Shown: piece by piece, positions 1 to 8,302 of the stretch
How the letters are laid out: every line of letters begins with the position of its first letter
How positions within the stretch are numbered: the stretch's first letter is position 1
From: Pseudomonadota bacterium
GTDB taxonomy: Bacteria; Pseudomonadota; Gammaproteobacteria; Burkholderiales; JAKAFK01
Assembly (NCBI GenBank): GCA_021817985.1
Contig: JAKAFK010000015.1
Span: forward strand, 1-60,069
Direction: 5' to 3'
DNA length: 60,069 nt
Program-made: the position numbers and the translations under genes
The notes under the pieces: model-generated
Told to the model about the DNA's origin: nothing
Seen by the model: the letters and a program-made list of their open reading frames with translations, nothing else
Databases searched by the model: none

Positions 1-1
1 G

Positions 2-517
2 GGATTTTTGGCTTGGAACGAGCCGCACAGGCGAGGATTGCGGCGGAACGCCGCGCCTGTCCGAAACTCCCACTATAGCCGCAGCTTAGCGGGAGTCGTT
101 CATACCTTCATTGAAGCGGACCGGGCCAGCTGGTCGAATTTCGGCGAAGTCGGCCTTTATCAGCTGACAGCCGAGGCCATAAAAGCCGCCTTCCGGCACG
201 GGCTGATCGCGCAAGCCGACCTTTGGGGTTCCGACGACGCCCTCTGGAAAAAACTGCAGGAGGCGGACCATGGTGACGTCAGCCGTTGGGTCCGGCGGAT
301 CACGCCGGGAACACGCTTCACCTGGAACGACGAGCGCCCCCTGTTCCGTCTGGCCGCCAAGGTCAGGAGCATTGACCCTCCAGTCGTCCACGAAGATTCC
401 GCTATTCCCTTGTCCGCGATGGATCCCGGCTTCGCGCGGTATCGGAGGGAGTACTTGGCGAGCAAAGAGGGGCTATGGCCGATGGCGCTCGTCGATGCCC
501 CCGCCGGCAGGACCTGA
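2..517 (+). CDS. HD-domain phosphohydrolase-like protein, C-terminal part (partial at left edge)
   Basis: The frame is open to the left edge, so the N-terminus is missing; a TTG at 8 is only the first possible start. The visible ~170 residues resemble the region after the HD metal site in HD-superfamily (dNTPase-like) phosphohydrolases: an Arg/Asp-rich helical stretch (SHYSRSL, FIEADRASW), then a helix-rich segment with GLIAQADLWGSDDALWKKL. That segment recalls the 'DLW-sDd-Lw--L' pattern found downstream of many HD domains. The HD motif itself is not in the window, so the assignment rests on weak similarity and could be wrong. It ends with TGA at 515-517, and 233 bases follow before selO. 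Confidence 0.45.
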   Translation, partial: GFLAWNEPHRRGLRRNAAPVRNSHYSRSLAGVVHTFIEADRASWSNFGEVGLYQLTAEAIKAAFRHGLIAQADLWGSDDALWKKLQEADHGDVSRWVRRITPGTRFTWNDERPLFRLAAKVRSIDPPVVHEDSAIPLSAMDPGFARYRREYLASKEGLWPMALVDAPAGRT

Positions 518-657
518 CCCGCCCCCCACGGCTGCCGCTTCAACATTCACCAAGCCGCGCCTCGAGCGCCCCCACCCGCCGCGCTCCCGGCACACGAGCA
601 TGGGAACCCAAGCGCCGGTGCGCCGTCGGCAGGCCCCATAATACCCGAGTATTTCTG

Positions 658-663
658 TATACT
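658..663 (+). promoter_or_regulatory. candidate -10 element upstream of selO
   Basis: TATACT lies in a locally AT-rich patch (640-666) of an otherwise GC-rich 233-base gap. Just upstream, AATAC-CCGA-GTATT (640-653) is a short inverted repeat with perfect 5-base arms. No good -35 is visible 16-18 bases upstream. The selO ATG is about 88 bases downstream. Placement is by eye only. Confidence 0.3.
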
Positions 664-750
664 AATGCGTAAGGCGATCGCCGAACGCGCACGCTTGGCG
701 TTTTCGCCCCACGCGGGGCGCCGATCGGACAAGGACATCACGGACGAATC

Positions 751-2256
751 ATGGACTGGAACTTCGACGACAGCTATACACGCCTGCCCGAGCCGTTTTT
801 CACCCGGGTGCGCCCCACCCCGGTCAAGGCGCCGGTCATCGTGGTGCTCAACCGGCGCCTCGCTGAAGCCCTGGGGCTCGATGCGCAAGCGCCGATGGGG
901 CCCGAGGCCGCGGGCATGCTGGCGGGCAATCGCCGCCATCCCTCGAGCAGGCCCATTGCCCAGGCCTACGCCGGACATCAGTTTGGCCACTTTACCCTGC
1001 TCGGCGATGGGCGTGCCCACCTGTTGGGCGAGCATCTGACCCCGGATGGGCAGCGCCTCGACGTCCAGCTCAAGGGCTCCGGCGTGACGCCCTACTCGCG
1101 CCGCGGCGATGGGCGTGCGGCGCTCGGGCCAATGCTCCGTGAATGTCTGGTTGCCGAAGCCATGCACGGGTTCGGGATCCCGACCACCCGCGGGCTCGCG
1201 GTGGTCGCGACCGGAGAAACCGTATTCCGGGAAACGCCGCTGCCCGGCGCAATATTGACCCGGGTGGCGAGCAGCCATATCCGGGTGGGCACCTTCGAAT
1301 TCGCCGCTGCGCTCGATGCCGGCGTCGACATCCCCGGACATTCCGCGCCGCGGGCAGCCGATGGAACGTATACCCGCGCGCTCGCCGATTACACCGTGTG
1401 GCGCCACTACCCGGCACTTATCGGGGAACCGACCCGTTATGCCGATCTGCTGAGGACGGTGATGGAGCGGCAGGCGGCGCTGGTGGCCGCCTGGATGCGG
1501 GTGGGCTTCGTGCACGGGGTCATGAATACCGACAACATGACGGTGTCCGGCGAGACCATCGATTTCGGCCCTTGCGCCTTTGTCGAGCAATACGATCCCG
1601 CAACGGTATTCAGCTCAATCGACGTTCAGGGCCGCTACGCGTTCGGCAATCAGGGCCGGATGGCCCAGTGGAACCTGGCGAGATTCGCGGAAACGCTGCT
1701 GCCGCTCCTGGACGCGGACCCCAAGGCTGCGCTGGCCATAGCCGAGCAGATGATCGGCGAGTTCCCGGCATTGTTCGAACGCCACTTTCAGACGGCGATG
1801 CGTTCGAAGCTGGGGCTCGGCAACGAGGAACCCGACGATCCCGCGCTGATCGCGTCGCTCCTCGACTGGATGCACCGCAGCCGCGCGGACTACACCAATA
1901 CCTTCCGGGACCTGTCCAGCCGCGTCGCGATGGAAGATCCCCAGCGGGCGAATCCAGGCTTCGGACGCCCGGATTTCATGGCCTGGCACGCACGCTGGAC
2001 GGCGCGGTTGGCGCGGCAGCCCGCCCACTTCGAAGAAGCGGCGCTCCGGATGCGCGGGGCCAATCCGGCCGTCATACCCCGCAACCATCGCGTCGAGGAG
2101 GCGATCAGCGCGGCCGTCGAGGCCGGCGACCTGACGCCGACGCAACGCCTCCTGGACATTTTGGCCGACCCCTGCAGCGAGACGCTCGACGGTTCCGACT
2201 ATCGCCAGCTGCCGACCCGGGACCAGCAGGTGCACGAGACGTTCTGCGGCACCTGA
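751..2256 (+). CDS. selO: protein adenylyltransferase SelO (YdiU family)
   Basis: Pseudokinase-fold enzyme that transfers AMP from ATP to Ser/Thr/Tyr of target proteins; in characterised bacteria it acts in redox stress. The 501 residues cover the whole family length. Recognisable blocks are AYAGHQFGHF (72-81), QLKGSGVTPYSRRGDGRAA (about 106-124, nucleotide binding) and HGVMNTDNM (255-263), with the catalytic Asp and metal-binding Asn/Asp, followed by IDFGPCAF. The C-terminus ends FCGT, matching the conserved C-terminal Cys (selenocysteine in many eukaryotic SelO proteins). The ATG at 751 gives the usual short N-terminus before the LPEPFFTRVRPTPV block. It is convergent with the ABC permease gene. 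Confidence 0.95.
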   Translation: MDWNFDDSYTRLPEPFFTRVRPTPVKAPVIVVLNRRLAEALGLDAQAPMGPEAAGMLAGNRRHPSSRPIAQAYAGHQFGHFTLLGDGRAHLLGEHLTPDGQRLDVQLKGSGVTPYSRRGDGRAALGPMLRECLVAEAMHGFGIPTTRGLAVVATGETVFRETPLPGAILTRVASSHIRVGTFEFAAALDAGVDIPGHSAPRAADGTYTRALADYTVWRHYPALIGEPTRYADLLRTVMERQAALVAAWMRVGFVHGVMNTDNMTVSGETIDFGPCAFVEQYDPATVFSSIDVQGRYAFGNQGRMAQWNLARFAETLLPLLDADPKAALAIAEQMIGEFPALFERHFQTAMRSKLGLGNEEPDDPALIASLLDWMHRSRADYTNTFRDLSSRVAMEDPQRANPGFGRPDFMAWHARWTARLARQPAHFEEAALRMRGANPAVIPRNHRVEEAISAAVEAGDLTPTQRLLDILADPCSETLDGSDYRQLPTRDQQVHETFCGT

Positions 2257-2309
2257 CCCACGAGGACGCGGCAATCCGACGCGCGTGACCGCCTCCCAAG
2301 GCGATGGGC

Positions 2310-3101
2310 TTACTGCAGCAGTCGCCGCCGGAAAAGCACCAAGGCCGCATAATAGCTCACTGCCGCATAGCCCACGAGCACGCCGACATGGCAGGCCGCC
2401 TGCGTGGGCCATTGGCCCATCAGCAGCGGGCGCACCAGGAATACGGCGTGAGTCAGGGGCAAGATGGCGGCCAGGTGCTGAAAGAGGGGCGGCAACTGGG
2501 TCACCGGATAGAACACCCCGGAGAGCAGCACCATGGGCGTGACGGCCAAGGTGAAGTAATACATGAAAAAGTCGTAGCTGGGCGAGAGCGCGGTCACGAC
2601 CAGCCCCATCGCCGAAAAGCACAGCCCGATCAGCAACACGGCCGGGATCACGAGGACGCTCATCGGCCATGAGCGATCGAGGTGGAATACCCAGATCACG
2701 AGCAGGATCGCGAACCCGGAGAGCAGGCTCTTGGCCGCCGACCAGGCGAGCTCCCCCAGGACGATGTCGTCCAGCGCCATCGGCGCGTTGAGGATCGCAT
2801 CCCACGTTCTTTGCACATGCATCCGCGAAAAGCCCGAATACAGCGTCTCGAAGGTCGCGCTGTTCAAGGTGCTGTAGCAGATCATCCCGCCCGCCAGAAA
2901 GACGATGTAGGAGCCGCCGCCCACCTTGTGCAGCAGGCTTCCGAGCCCATAGCCCAGGCCGAACAGATAGAGCATGGGATCGGCCAGATTGCCCAGGACG
3001 GACGGGACCGCGAGTTTCCTCCAGACCAGAAAATTGCGCCGCCACACCGGCACGAAGCGCAGGGTCACTAGCGGCAGGCGGAAATGACTCCGGCGGCGCA
3101 T
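2310..3101 (-). CDS. ABC-2 type transport permease, NodJ family
   Basis: Membrane subunit of an ABC exporter; 263 residues, typical of NodJ/ABC-2 permeases. About six hydrophobic segments are visible, including LLSGFAILLVIWVF, VLVIPAVLLIGLCFSAMGLVV and the late MVLLSGVFYPVTQLPP block typical of ABC-2 permeases. Its start overlaps the stop of the upstream ATPase gene by one base (TGATG at 3103-3099), so the two are probably translationally coupled. NodIJ proteins export lipo-chitin oligosaccharides in rhizobia, but in other proteobacteria the substrate is unknown. Position next to an EPS locus hints at a glycolipid, though this block is on the opposite strand. Confidence 0.88.
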   Translation of the reverse strand: MRRRSHFRLPLVTLRFVPVWRRNFLVWRKLAVPSVLGNLADPMLYLFGLGYGLGSLLHKVGGGSYIVFLAGGMICYSTLNSATFETLYSGFSRMHVQRTWDAILNAPMALDDIVLGELAWSAAKSLLSGFAILLVIWVFHLDRSWPMSVLVIPAVLLIGLCFSAMGLVVTALSPSYDFFMYYFTLAVTPMVLLSGVFYPVTQLPPLFQHLAAILPLTHAVFLVRPLLMGQWPTQAACHVGVLVGYAAVSYYAALVLFRRRLLQ

Positions 3102-4009
3102 CAGTCCCGCAACTCCCGCCCGGTCAGCCGCAGGAAGACATCCTCCAGATTGGCCGGGCGATTGAGGTAACGCATCCCTTGCGCCCCGCGGAGCCGGTCC
3201 AGCACGGCTTCATCGCCGTGGACATAGCAGAAGATCGTCTCGCCGGCCGTCTCCATGCGCTCGCACAAGTGGCCGTTCACCTCACCCCAGGCCCTGGCCT
3301 GCTCGCCGTAGATCTCGACGACGAGCGGCTCGATGTAGCACTCGATCAAGGCCGCCGGCGTCCCCGACGCAATGATGCGGCCCTGGTCGAGAATCGACAG
3401 GCGATCGCATAGCCGCTCCGCCTCGTCCATGAAATGGGTGGTCAGGAAAATGGTCTTGCCCTGATTGAGCAGACGCCGCAAACCCTCCCACATGACGTGT
3501 CGCGCCTGCGGATCCAGGCCAGTGGTCGGCTCATCGAGGAAGAGGAGGTCCGGATCGTTCACCAGCGCGCGCGCCAGCGTCAGACGCCGCTTCATGCCCC
3601 CGGAGAGCGTCTGGATCCTCGCGTCCGCCCGGTGAGCGAGCCCCGCGAACTCGAGGAGCCCGGGGAGACGGGCATCCACCGTTCTTTGGTCGAGCCCGAA
3701 ATAGCGCGCATAGACGACAAGGTTCTCACGCACGGTGAAGTCGGGGTCGAGATTGTCCATCTGCGGCACGACGCCGATGCGCGCGCGCGCGCGGCGCGCG
3801 CTTCTGGGAACGGGCAGCCCCAGGATCGAGACCTCGCCGCCGTCAGGTTCGGTCAAACCCAGCAGGCACCGCAACGTGGTGGTCTTCCCGGCGCCATTGG
3901 GCCCCAGCAGGCCGAAGCATTCGCCGGCTTCGATCTGCAAGTCGACCCCGGTGACCACCGGGGTACCTCCGTAGGATTTGCGCAGCCCCTGCGCGCTCAG
4001 CACTCGCAT
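3101..4009 (-). CDS. ABC transporter ATP-binding protein, NodI family
   Basis: ATPase partner of the NodJ-like permease; 302 residues. Walker A is GPNGAGKT (36-43), the signature is LSGGM (135-139) and Walker B is LLFLDE (155-160), followed by the D-loop TTGLDP. The ~75-residue C-terminal extension after the H-loop ([15 protein letters not shown]) matches the DRA/NodI-type exporters. The 5' end overlaps the upstream hydrolase gene by 13 bases, suggesting a single leftward transcript of ferredoxin, hydrolase, ATPase and permease. Confidence 0.92.
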   Translation of the reverse strand: MRVLSAQGLRKSYGGTPVVTGVDLQIEAGECFGLLGPNGAGKTTTLRCLLGLTEPDGGEVSILGLPVPRSARRARARIGVVPQMDNLDPDFTVRENLVVYARYFGLDQRTVDARLPGLLEFAGLAHRADARIQTLSGGMKRRLTLARALVNDPDLLFLDEPTTGLDPQARHVMWEGLRRLLNQGKTIFLTTHFMDEAERLCDRLSILDQGRIIASGTPAALIECYIEPLVVEIYGEQARAWGEVNGHLCERMETAGETIFCYVHGDEAVLDRLRGAQGMRYLNRPANLEDVFLRLTGRELRD

Positions 4010-4599
4010 AGGTCGACAATCAGTCGCTTGAGCTCGGATAGCTTGCCGTGAAAGAAATGATCAGCCCCCTCGACGACGGCAAGCCTCAGGTCTTGCGGCT
4101 GCGCCCATGCGCGCACGGCCCCCAGGGGAACCAGCGCGTCATGGGCGCCGTGAAGGACGAGGCAGGGCGCCGCCACAGGGCCGAAGTCGAACATGTTGAC
4201 GGCAGGCGCGATCAGCAGAAGTCCCTTGCACGCCAGGCGGCTGCCCAGCTTCACCTGGACATAGGCGCCGAAAGAGAACCCGATCAGCACCAGCGGAAGG
4301 CCGGGGTAGCGCGCGCACACGAATGCGGCGATCGCCGCCATGTCGTCGACTTCCCCTCGTCCGTGGTCGAAATCACCGTCGCTCTGGCCGACGCCGCGAA
4401 AGTTGGGCCGCACGGCGACATAGCCCAGCTCGCCCAGCGCACGGGCGGCGGTCTGCACCACCTTGTTCTTGAGACTGCCGCCGTGCAGCGGATGCGGGTG
4501 GGCGATGAGCGCGACGCCGCGGCGGGACGGCCCTGGATCCTCCACCACCGTCTCGATGCGCCCCAGCGGCCCGTCGATGCGCAGCTTATAGCGCGGCAC
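3997..4599 (-). CDS. alpha/beta hydrolase (small serine hydrolase/esterase family)
   Basis: Cytoplasmic serine hydrolase of 200 residues without a signal peptide. The nucleophile elbow is GFSFG (Ser109). The likely acid is Asp154 in HGAHDALVP and the likely base His181 in GADHFFHG, giving a complete triad. The oxyanion region is HPHPLHGG (34-41) and the family motif [12 protein letters not shown] follows. It matches the short 'alpha/beta hydrolase' proteins often found beside redox or transport genes; the substrate cannot be told from sequence. The 3' end overlaps the NodI-like ATPase gene by 13 bases. Confidence 0.88.
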   Translation of the reverse strand: MPRYKLRIDGPLGRIETVVEDPGPSRRGVALIAHPHPLHGGSLKNKVVQTAARALGELGYVAVRPNFRGVGQSDGDFDHGRGEVDDMAAIAAFVCARYPGLPLVLIGFSFGAYVQVKLGSRLACKGLLLIAPAVNMFDFGPVAAPCLVLHGAHDALVPLGAVRAWAQPQDLRLAVVEGADHFFHGKLSELKRLIVDLCEC

Positions 4600-4601
4600 G
4601 T

Positions 4602-4910
4602 CTAGATCTGAAGACGCTCGACGACGCGCCCGTGTCGCAGATGCTCATCGATGATTTCGTCGATGTCCGCCTGATCGACGTAGGTGTACCAGACACCCTC
4701 CGGGTAGACGACCAGCACCGGGCCGAGTTCGCAGCGATCCATGCAGCCCGCGCTGTTGACGCGGATCTTGCCTTTCCCGTCCAGGCGCAAGGCCTTGATC
4801 CGGTCCTTGGCATAGTCGCGCAGTTCGCGCGCCCCGCGGTCGGCGCAGCACATCCCTCCGCCCTCGCGCTTGTTGGTGCAGAAGAAAACATGCCTGTTGA
4901 AATAACTCAT
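4602..4910 (-). CDS. thioredoxin-like [2Fe-2S] ferredoxin
   Basis: Small electron-transfer protein of 102 residues. Cysteines at 11, 21/22, 56 and 60 fit the spacing of thioredoxin-fold 2Fe-2S ferredoxins (Aquifex/Azotobacter Fd type), with the typical FFCTNKREGGGMCC N-terminus and NSAGCMDRCELGP cluster-binding loop. It lies two bases upstream of the hydrolase gene. A perfect TATAAT sits about 47 bases upstream on the same strand. Its redox partner is unknown. Confidence 0.88.
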   Translation of the reverse strand: MSYFNRHVFFCTNKREGGGMCCADRGARELRDYAKDRIKALRLDGKGKIRVNSAGCMDRCELGPVLVVYPEGVWYTYVDQADIDEIIDEHLRHGRVVERLQI

Positions 4911-4956
4911 GTCGGTGAATCACCCATCTCTAAAGAAAGTCGAGGATGTTCTGGCC

Positions 4957-4962
4957 ATTATA
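4957..4962 (-). promoter_or_regulatory. -10 element for the ferredoxin-hydrolase-NodIJ block
   Basis: Read on the minus strand this is a perfect TATAAT. It predicts transcription starting near 4950, about 40 bases before the ferredoxin ATG at 4910. No convincing TTGACA-like -35 is seen at 16-18 bases. It lies in the 159-base divergent region shared with the rightward EPS locus. Confidence 0.5.
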
Positions 4963-5069
4963 CCTCATGGTCCCGGGAGCCTGCGCTGGCCCGCAAGGGG
5001 ATGCCCTCCGGGGCCGGGAGCGAAGTTGCTTTCTTGAAAACACGAGATATAAAGGAAGAGTACTCGCCC

Positions 5070-5717
5070 ATGCAGTCACGCAACAGTTGGAGAAAAACCG
5101 TGAGAAGGGTCCAGATAACAATCCGCGCGCTCGCTGTCGTCCTTTTGGCCTTTGGCCTGTTCGGTTGCGGTTCCCCCTACCCACCCGCCCCCATCGGGAC
5201 CTCGTCAGTCACCCATGAATACCTGATCGGACCGGGCGACACCTTACGCATCGTCGTCTGGCACAACCCGCAAGTCTCCGCGACCATCCCCGTACGCCCG
5301 GACGGCAAGATCTCGACGCCGCTCGTCCAGGACATGGTGGCGGCGGGCAAAACCCCGGTTGAGCTGGCGGGGGACATCAAGCAAGCCCTCTCCAAGTACA
5401 TCAAGGATCCGATCGTCACGGTCATGGTGACGCAGTTCGCGGGGGCGTACAACCAGCAGATCCGCGTCATCGGACAGGCCACCAAGCCGGAAGCGCTCCA
5501 GTACCGCAAGGGCATGACCCTGATGGACGTCATGATCGCCGTCGGCGGCATGACGCCGCTCGCGGCAGGCAACGATGCAAGCATCTGGCGCCTGGTCGAC
5601 GGGAAGCGCAAGCAGTATAGCGTACGGCTCGACGATCTCCTGAACAAGGGGGACATGTCGGCGAACGTCGCGATGCGCCCGGGGGACGTGCTCGTCATTC
5701 CTGAAAGCACCTTCTAA
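5070..5717 (+). CDS. XrtA-system polysaccharide export lipoprotein (Wza/BexD-like)
   Basis: Outer-membrane auxiliary protein for polysaccharide export. The start at 5070 is chosen because AAAGGAAGAG (5051-5060) is a good ribosome site and because it yields a lipoprotein signal peptide: basic N-terminus, hydrophobic RALAVVLLAFGLF, and lipobox LFGC with Cys33. The SLBB/poly-export domain follows (EYLIGPGDTLRIVVWHNPQVS, RPDGKISTPLV, then a second soluble domain IRVIGQATKPEALQY). At 215 residues it has the short form of the PEP-CTERM-associated export family, shorter than E. coli Wza. It is the first gene of the rightward EPS block. Confidence 0.92.
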   Translation: MQSRNSWRKTVRRVQITIRALAVVLLAFGLFGCGSPYPPAPIGTSSVTHEYLIGPGDTLRIVVWHNPQVSATIPVRPDGKISTPLVQDMVAAGKTPVELAGDIKQALSKYIKDPIVTVMVTQFAGAYNQQIRVIGQATKPEALQYRKGMTLMDVMIAVGGMTPLAAGNDASIWRLVDGKRKQYSVRLDDLLNKGDMSANVAMRPGDVLVIPESTF

Positions 5718-5812
5718 GCCCAAGGCGAGGCCGACGCTGCAAGGCACCTCCTGAGGACCGCCCAGCATCGGTTTGGCGCAGCCGCGCCCGCGACGATGAG
5801 GAACAAAAAACC

Positions 5813-7360
5813 ATGCACGAGGCACTCGAACTACTCCTGCTGCATATCAGAGGGCTGTGGCGGCGCCGCTGGACCATCCTGGCGACCGCGTGGATCATCT
5901 CCGTCGCCGGCTGGATCGGCGTCCATTTCATCCCGGATCGCTTCGAGGCTTCCGCCCGCGTCTACGTCGACACCCAGTCGCTGCTCGGCCCGCTGCTGCA
6001 TGGCATGGCCTTTCAGCCGAATGCGGACCAAGAGACGCAGATGCTGACCAATACCCTCATCAGCCGGCCCCATCTGGAGCGCGTCCTGGCAATGACCGAC
6101 CTGCAACTGGCCGCCAAGACCGCTGCCGAGCGGGACCGTATCCTCGACCAGTTGCAGTCGCAGGTGAAGGTCACCGGGACAGGCCGGATGAACCTGTACA
6201 CCATCTCCTACCAGAATCCCGACCCGCGCCTGGCCAAAGACGTCGTGCGCGCACTCCTTCAGATCTTCCTGGAAAGCGGCGTCGGCAACGAGCGCAACAA
6301 TGTCCACTCCGCGCAGCGGTTCATCGACCAGCAATTGCGCGATGCCTCCGACAAACTCACGGGTGCCGACGAGGCCATCAAGGCCTTCAAGCAGCAGCAT
6401 CTCGGATTGATGCCCGGCAACAGCCTGGACTACTTCAGCGTGCTGAGCGATTTGTCCCAAAAGCTCGACGCCGCGAAGCTCCAGCTCCGGGAAGCGACCG
6501 CTCAGCGCGACGCCATCAAAAGCCAGCTGGAAGGCGATGCGCCGTCGCTGGTGGGCAGCGTCTCGCCGACGCCGGCGAGCACCTCGCCGGTCGAGGGCCG
6601 CATCCGCGCGCTGGAGTCAAGGCTCGACACCTTGAGGCTCACCTACACCAACGACTATCCCGACGTGGTCGCCTTGCGCCAGACCATCGCCCAGCTCAGG
6701 GCACGGGAAAGGCGGGAGGCAAGCAGCGCGGGCCCGGTCGCCGGCGCCGCCCCGAACGTCGCTCAGGACCCGTACTACCAGGAACTGGGGACGCAACTCG
6801 CCGACGCCGAAGCGGCGGCAGCGTCGCTGCAGGCGAAGGTCCAAGGCTATCAGGCGCGCTACGATCAGCTCAAGGCCGCGGAGGGCAAGCTCCCCGGCAT
6901 CGAGGAGCAATATGCGGAACTGACGCGAAACTATGACGTGTACAAGAGGAATTACGACCTGCTGCTCGCCAAGCGGGAGGCGGCCGACATGTCGAGCAGG
7001 ATGCAGGCCCAGGCCGGTGTAGTGGACTTTCGCGTGATTGATCCACCCCATGTGCCCCTGACGCCGGCGTGGCCCAACCGCCCCCTCTTCGTGTCGGGCG
7101 TCCTGCTCGCGGCCATCGCCGCCGGGATCGCCGTCGCCTTCCTGCTCAATCAAATCTTCAAGACGGTGGACGATCCCGTGAGCTTGCGGGAATGCAGCGA
7201 CCTTCCGTTCCTGGGTGCGGTGGCCCTGGTCCAGAACGAGGAGTTCCTGCAGCAGAAAAACAGCGGGTTGTTCAGATACGCCTTGGCTTGCCTCAGCCTG
7301 TTGGTCGTCTATAGCGTCGTTCTCGTCTTCCAGTCGGTCCCGGTGCCAGGCCTCGGCTGA
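5813..7360 (+). CDS. XrtA-system polysaccharide chain-length determinant (Wzz/GNVR type)
   Basis: Inner-membrane polysaccharide co-polymerase of 515 residues. Features in order: an N-terminal membrane segment (TILATAWIISVAGWIGVHF, ~22-40), a Wzz domain with ASARVYVDTQSLLGPLL, a long periplasmic coiled-coil region rich in Gln/Ala (~160-390), a GNVR-type segment (EEQYAELTRNYDVYKRNYD) and a second membrane helix (LLAAIAAGIAVAFLLNQIF). A third hydrophobic segment lies at the very end (LACLSLLVVYSVVLVF). No Walker motifs are fused; the kinase is the next gene. Length and architecture fit the exosortase A-associated chain-length family. Confidence 0.92.
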   Translation: MHEALELLLLHIRGLWRRRWTILATAWIISVAGWIGVHFIPDRFEASARVYVDTQSLLGPLLHGMAFQPNADQETQMLTNTLISRPHLERVLAMTDLQLAAKTAAERDRILDQLQSQVKVTGTGRMNLYTISYQNPDPRLAKDVVRALLQIFLESGVGNERNNVHSAQRFIDQQLRDASDKLTGADEAIKAFKQQHLGLMPGNSLDYFSVLSDLSQKLDAAKLQLREATAQRDAIKSQLEGDAPSLVGSVSPTPASTSPVEGRIRALESRLDTLRLTYTNDYPDVVALRQTIAQLRARERREASSAGPVAGAAPNVAQDPYYQELGTQLADAEAAAASLQAKVQGYQARYDQLKAAEGKLPGIEEQYAELTRNYDVYKRNYDLLLAKREAADMSSRMQAQAGVVDFRVIDPPHVPLTPAWPNRPLFVSGVLLAAIAAGIAVAFLLNQIFKTVDDPVSLRECSDLPFLGAVALVQNEEFLQQKNSGLFRYALACLSLLVVYSVVLVFQSVPVPGLG

Positions 7361-7384
7361 AGCACAAAGCAAAAAGAGGATCCC

Positions 7385-8269
7385 ATGAGCAAGAACCTGA
7401 TCGAGAAAGCCGCCAGCAGGCTGCACGAACCCGACGCGGCGAACGGCTTCCCTCCACCCCCCAGCGCTCGCGTCCTGGACGCGCTGGGGCCGGACGCGGC
7501 CACCCCGCTTTCCGCCTTCGAGCACCGTCCGATGCCGGCCCCGGGCGACGGGCCCCAGGGGCAGTCGATCGACCGGGCGCGGCTGCGCCGGCTGGGCATG
7601 CTGACCCCGGACGACGAGCGCACGCAGATCGGCGAGCAGTTCCGGCTCGTCAAGCGCCCCATCCTGGACAAAGCGTTCGGGCCGCCGGCGTCGCGACTGC
7701 CTAGGGGCAACCTGGTGATGGTCGCCAGTTCCCTGCCGGGGGAGGGCAAAAGCTTCTGCGCCGTCAACCTGGCCATAAGCATCGCCATGGAGATGGATCG
7801 CACCGTGCTCCTGGTCGACGCCGATGTCGAGCGCTCAAAGGTCTTGCATTACCTCGGCCTGACCGCCCAGCATGGGCTCCTCGACATCCTGCGCACGCCT
7901 GGGCTGACGGTCGGCGATGCGCTGGTCCGGACCGACATCGAACGACTCTCCGTGCTGCCCGGCGGCACGCCCTACAAGCGCGCGACCGAGCTCCTCGCGA
8001 GCGAAGCCATGCGCAAGCTCGTCCGTGAACTCGCCAGCCGCTACCCGGATCGTTTGATCCTGTTCGACTCGCCTCCGCTCCTGATGACCACGGAGGCCGC
8101 CGTGCTCGCCGCACACATGGGACAAATCGTCATGGTGGTCGAGGAGCGGCAAACGCCGCAAGATGCGCTCAAGAGGGCGCTGGCCACGATCGGCGGCTTG
8201 CCGGTCAGCGGCCTCGTACTGAACAAATCAACCTCGCGTCACCGGGCCTATTACTATGACGACGTCTAG
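7385..8269 (+). CDS. XrtA-system tyrosine autokinase (BY-kinase)
   Basis: Cytoplasmic bacterial tyrosine kinase that partners the chain-length protein and controls polymer length by cycles of autophosphorylation. It has 294 residues with Walker A SSLPGEGKS (115-123), Walker A' VLLVDAD (141-147) and Walker B ILFDSP (225-230). The C-terminal tyrosine cluster is short: Tyr289-291 (YYY) in RHRAYYYDD. The ~100-residue N-terminal Pro/Asp-rich extension is typical of the PEP-CTERM-associated kinases. It lies 24 bases after the chain-length gene. Confidence 0.93.
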   Translation: MSKNLIEKAASRLHEPDAANGFPPPPSARVLDALGPDAATPLSAFEHRPMPAPGDGPQGQSIDRARLRRLGMLTPDDERTQIGEQFRLVKRPILDKAFGPPASRLPRGNLVMVASSLPGEGKSFCAVNLAISIAMEMDRTVLLVDADVERSKVLHYLGLTAQHGLLDILRTPGLTVGDALVRTDIERLSVLPGGTPYKRATELLASEAMRKLVRELASRYPDRLILFDSPPLLMTTEAAVLAAHMGQIVMVVEERQTPQDALKRALATIGGLPVSGLVLNKSTSRHRAYYYDDV

Positions 8270-8302
8270 CCCCGCGAAGACACCTGCCCCGATGGGTCCG
8301 GC

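Noticed and set aside
2290-2303. CGCCT-CCCA-AGGCG hairpin between selO and the ABC permease as a terminator
   Set aside because: The stem has only 5 pairs and there is no T-tract; too weak to support.
5026-5053. TTGCTT-N16-TATAAA as the EPS operon promoter
   Set aside because: Transcription would begin at about 5060, leaving out the AAAGGAAGAG ribosome site, so it is not listed as a feature.
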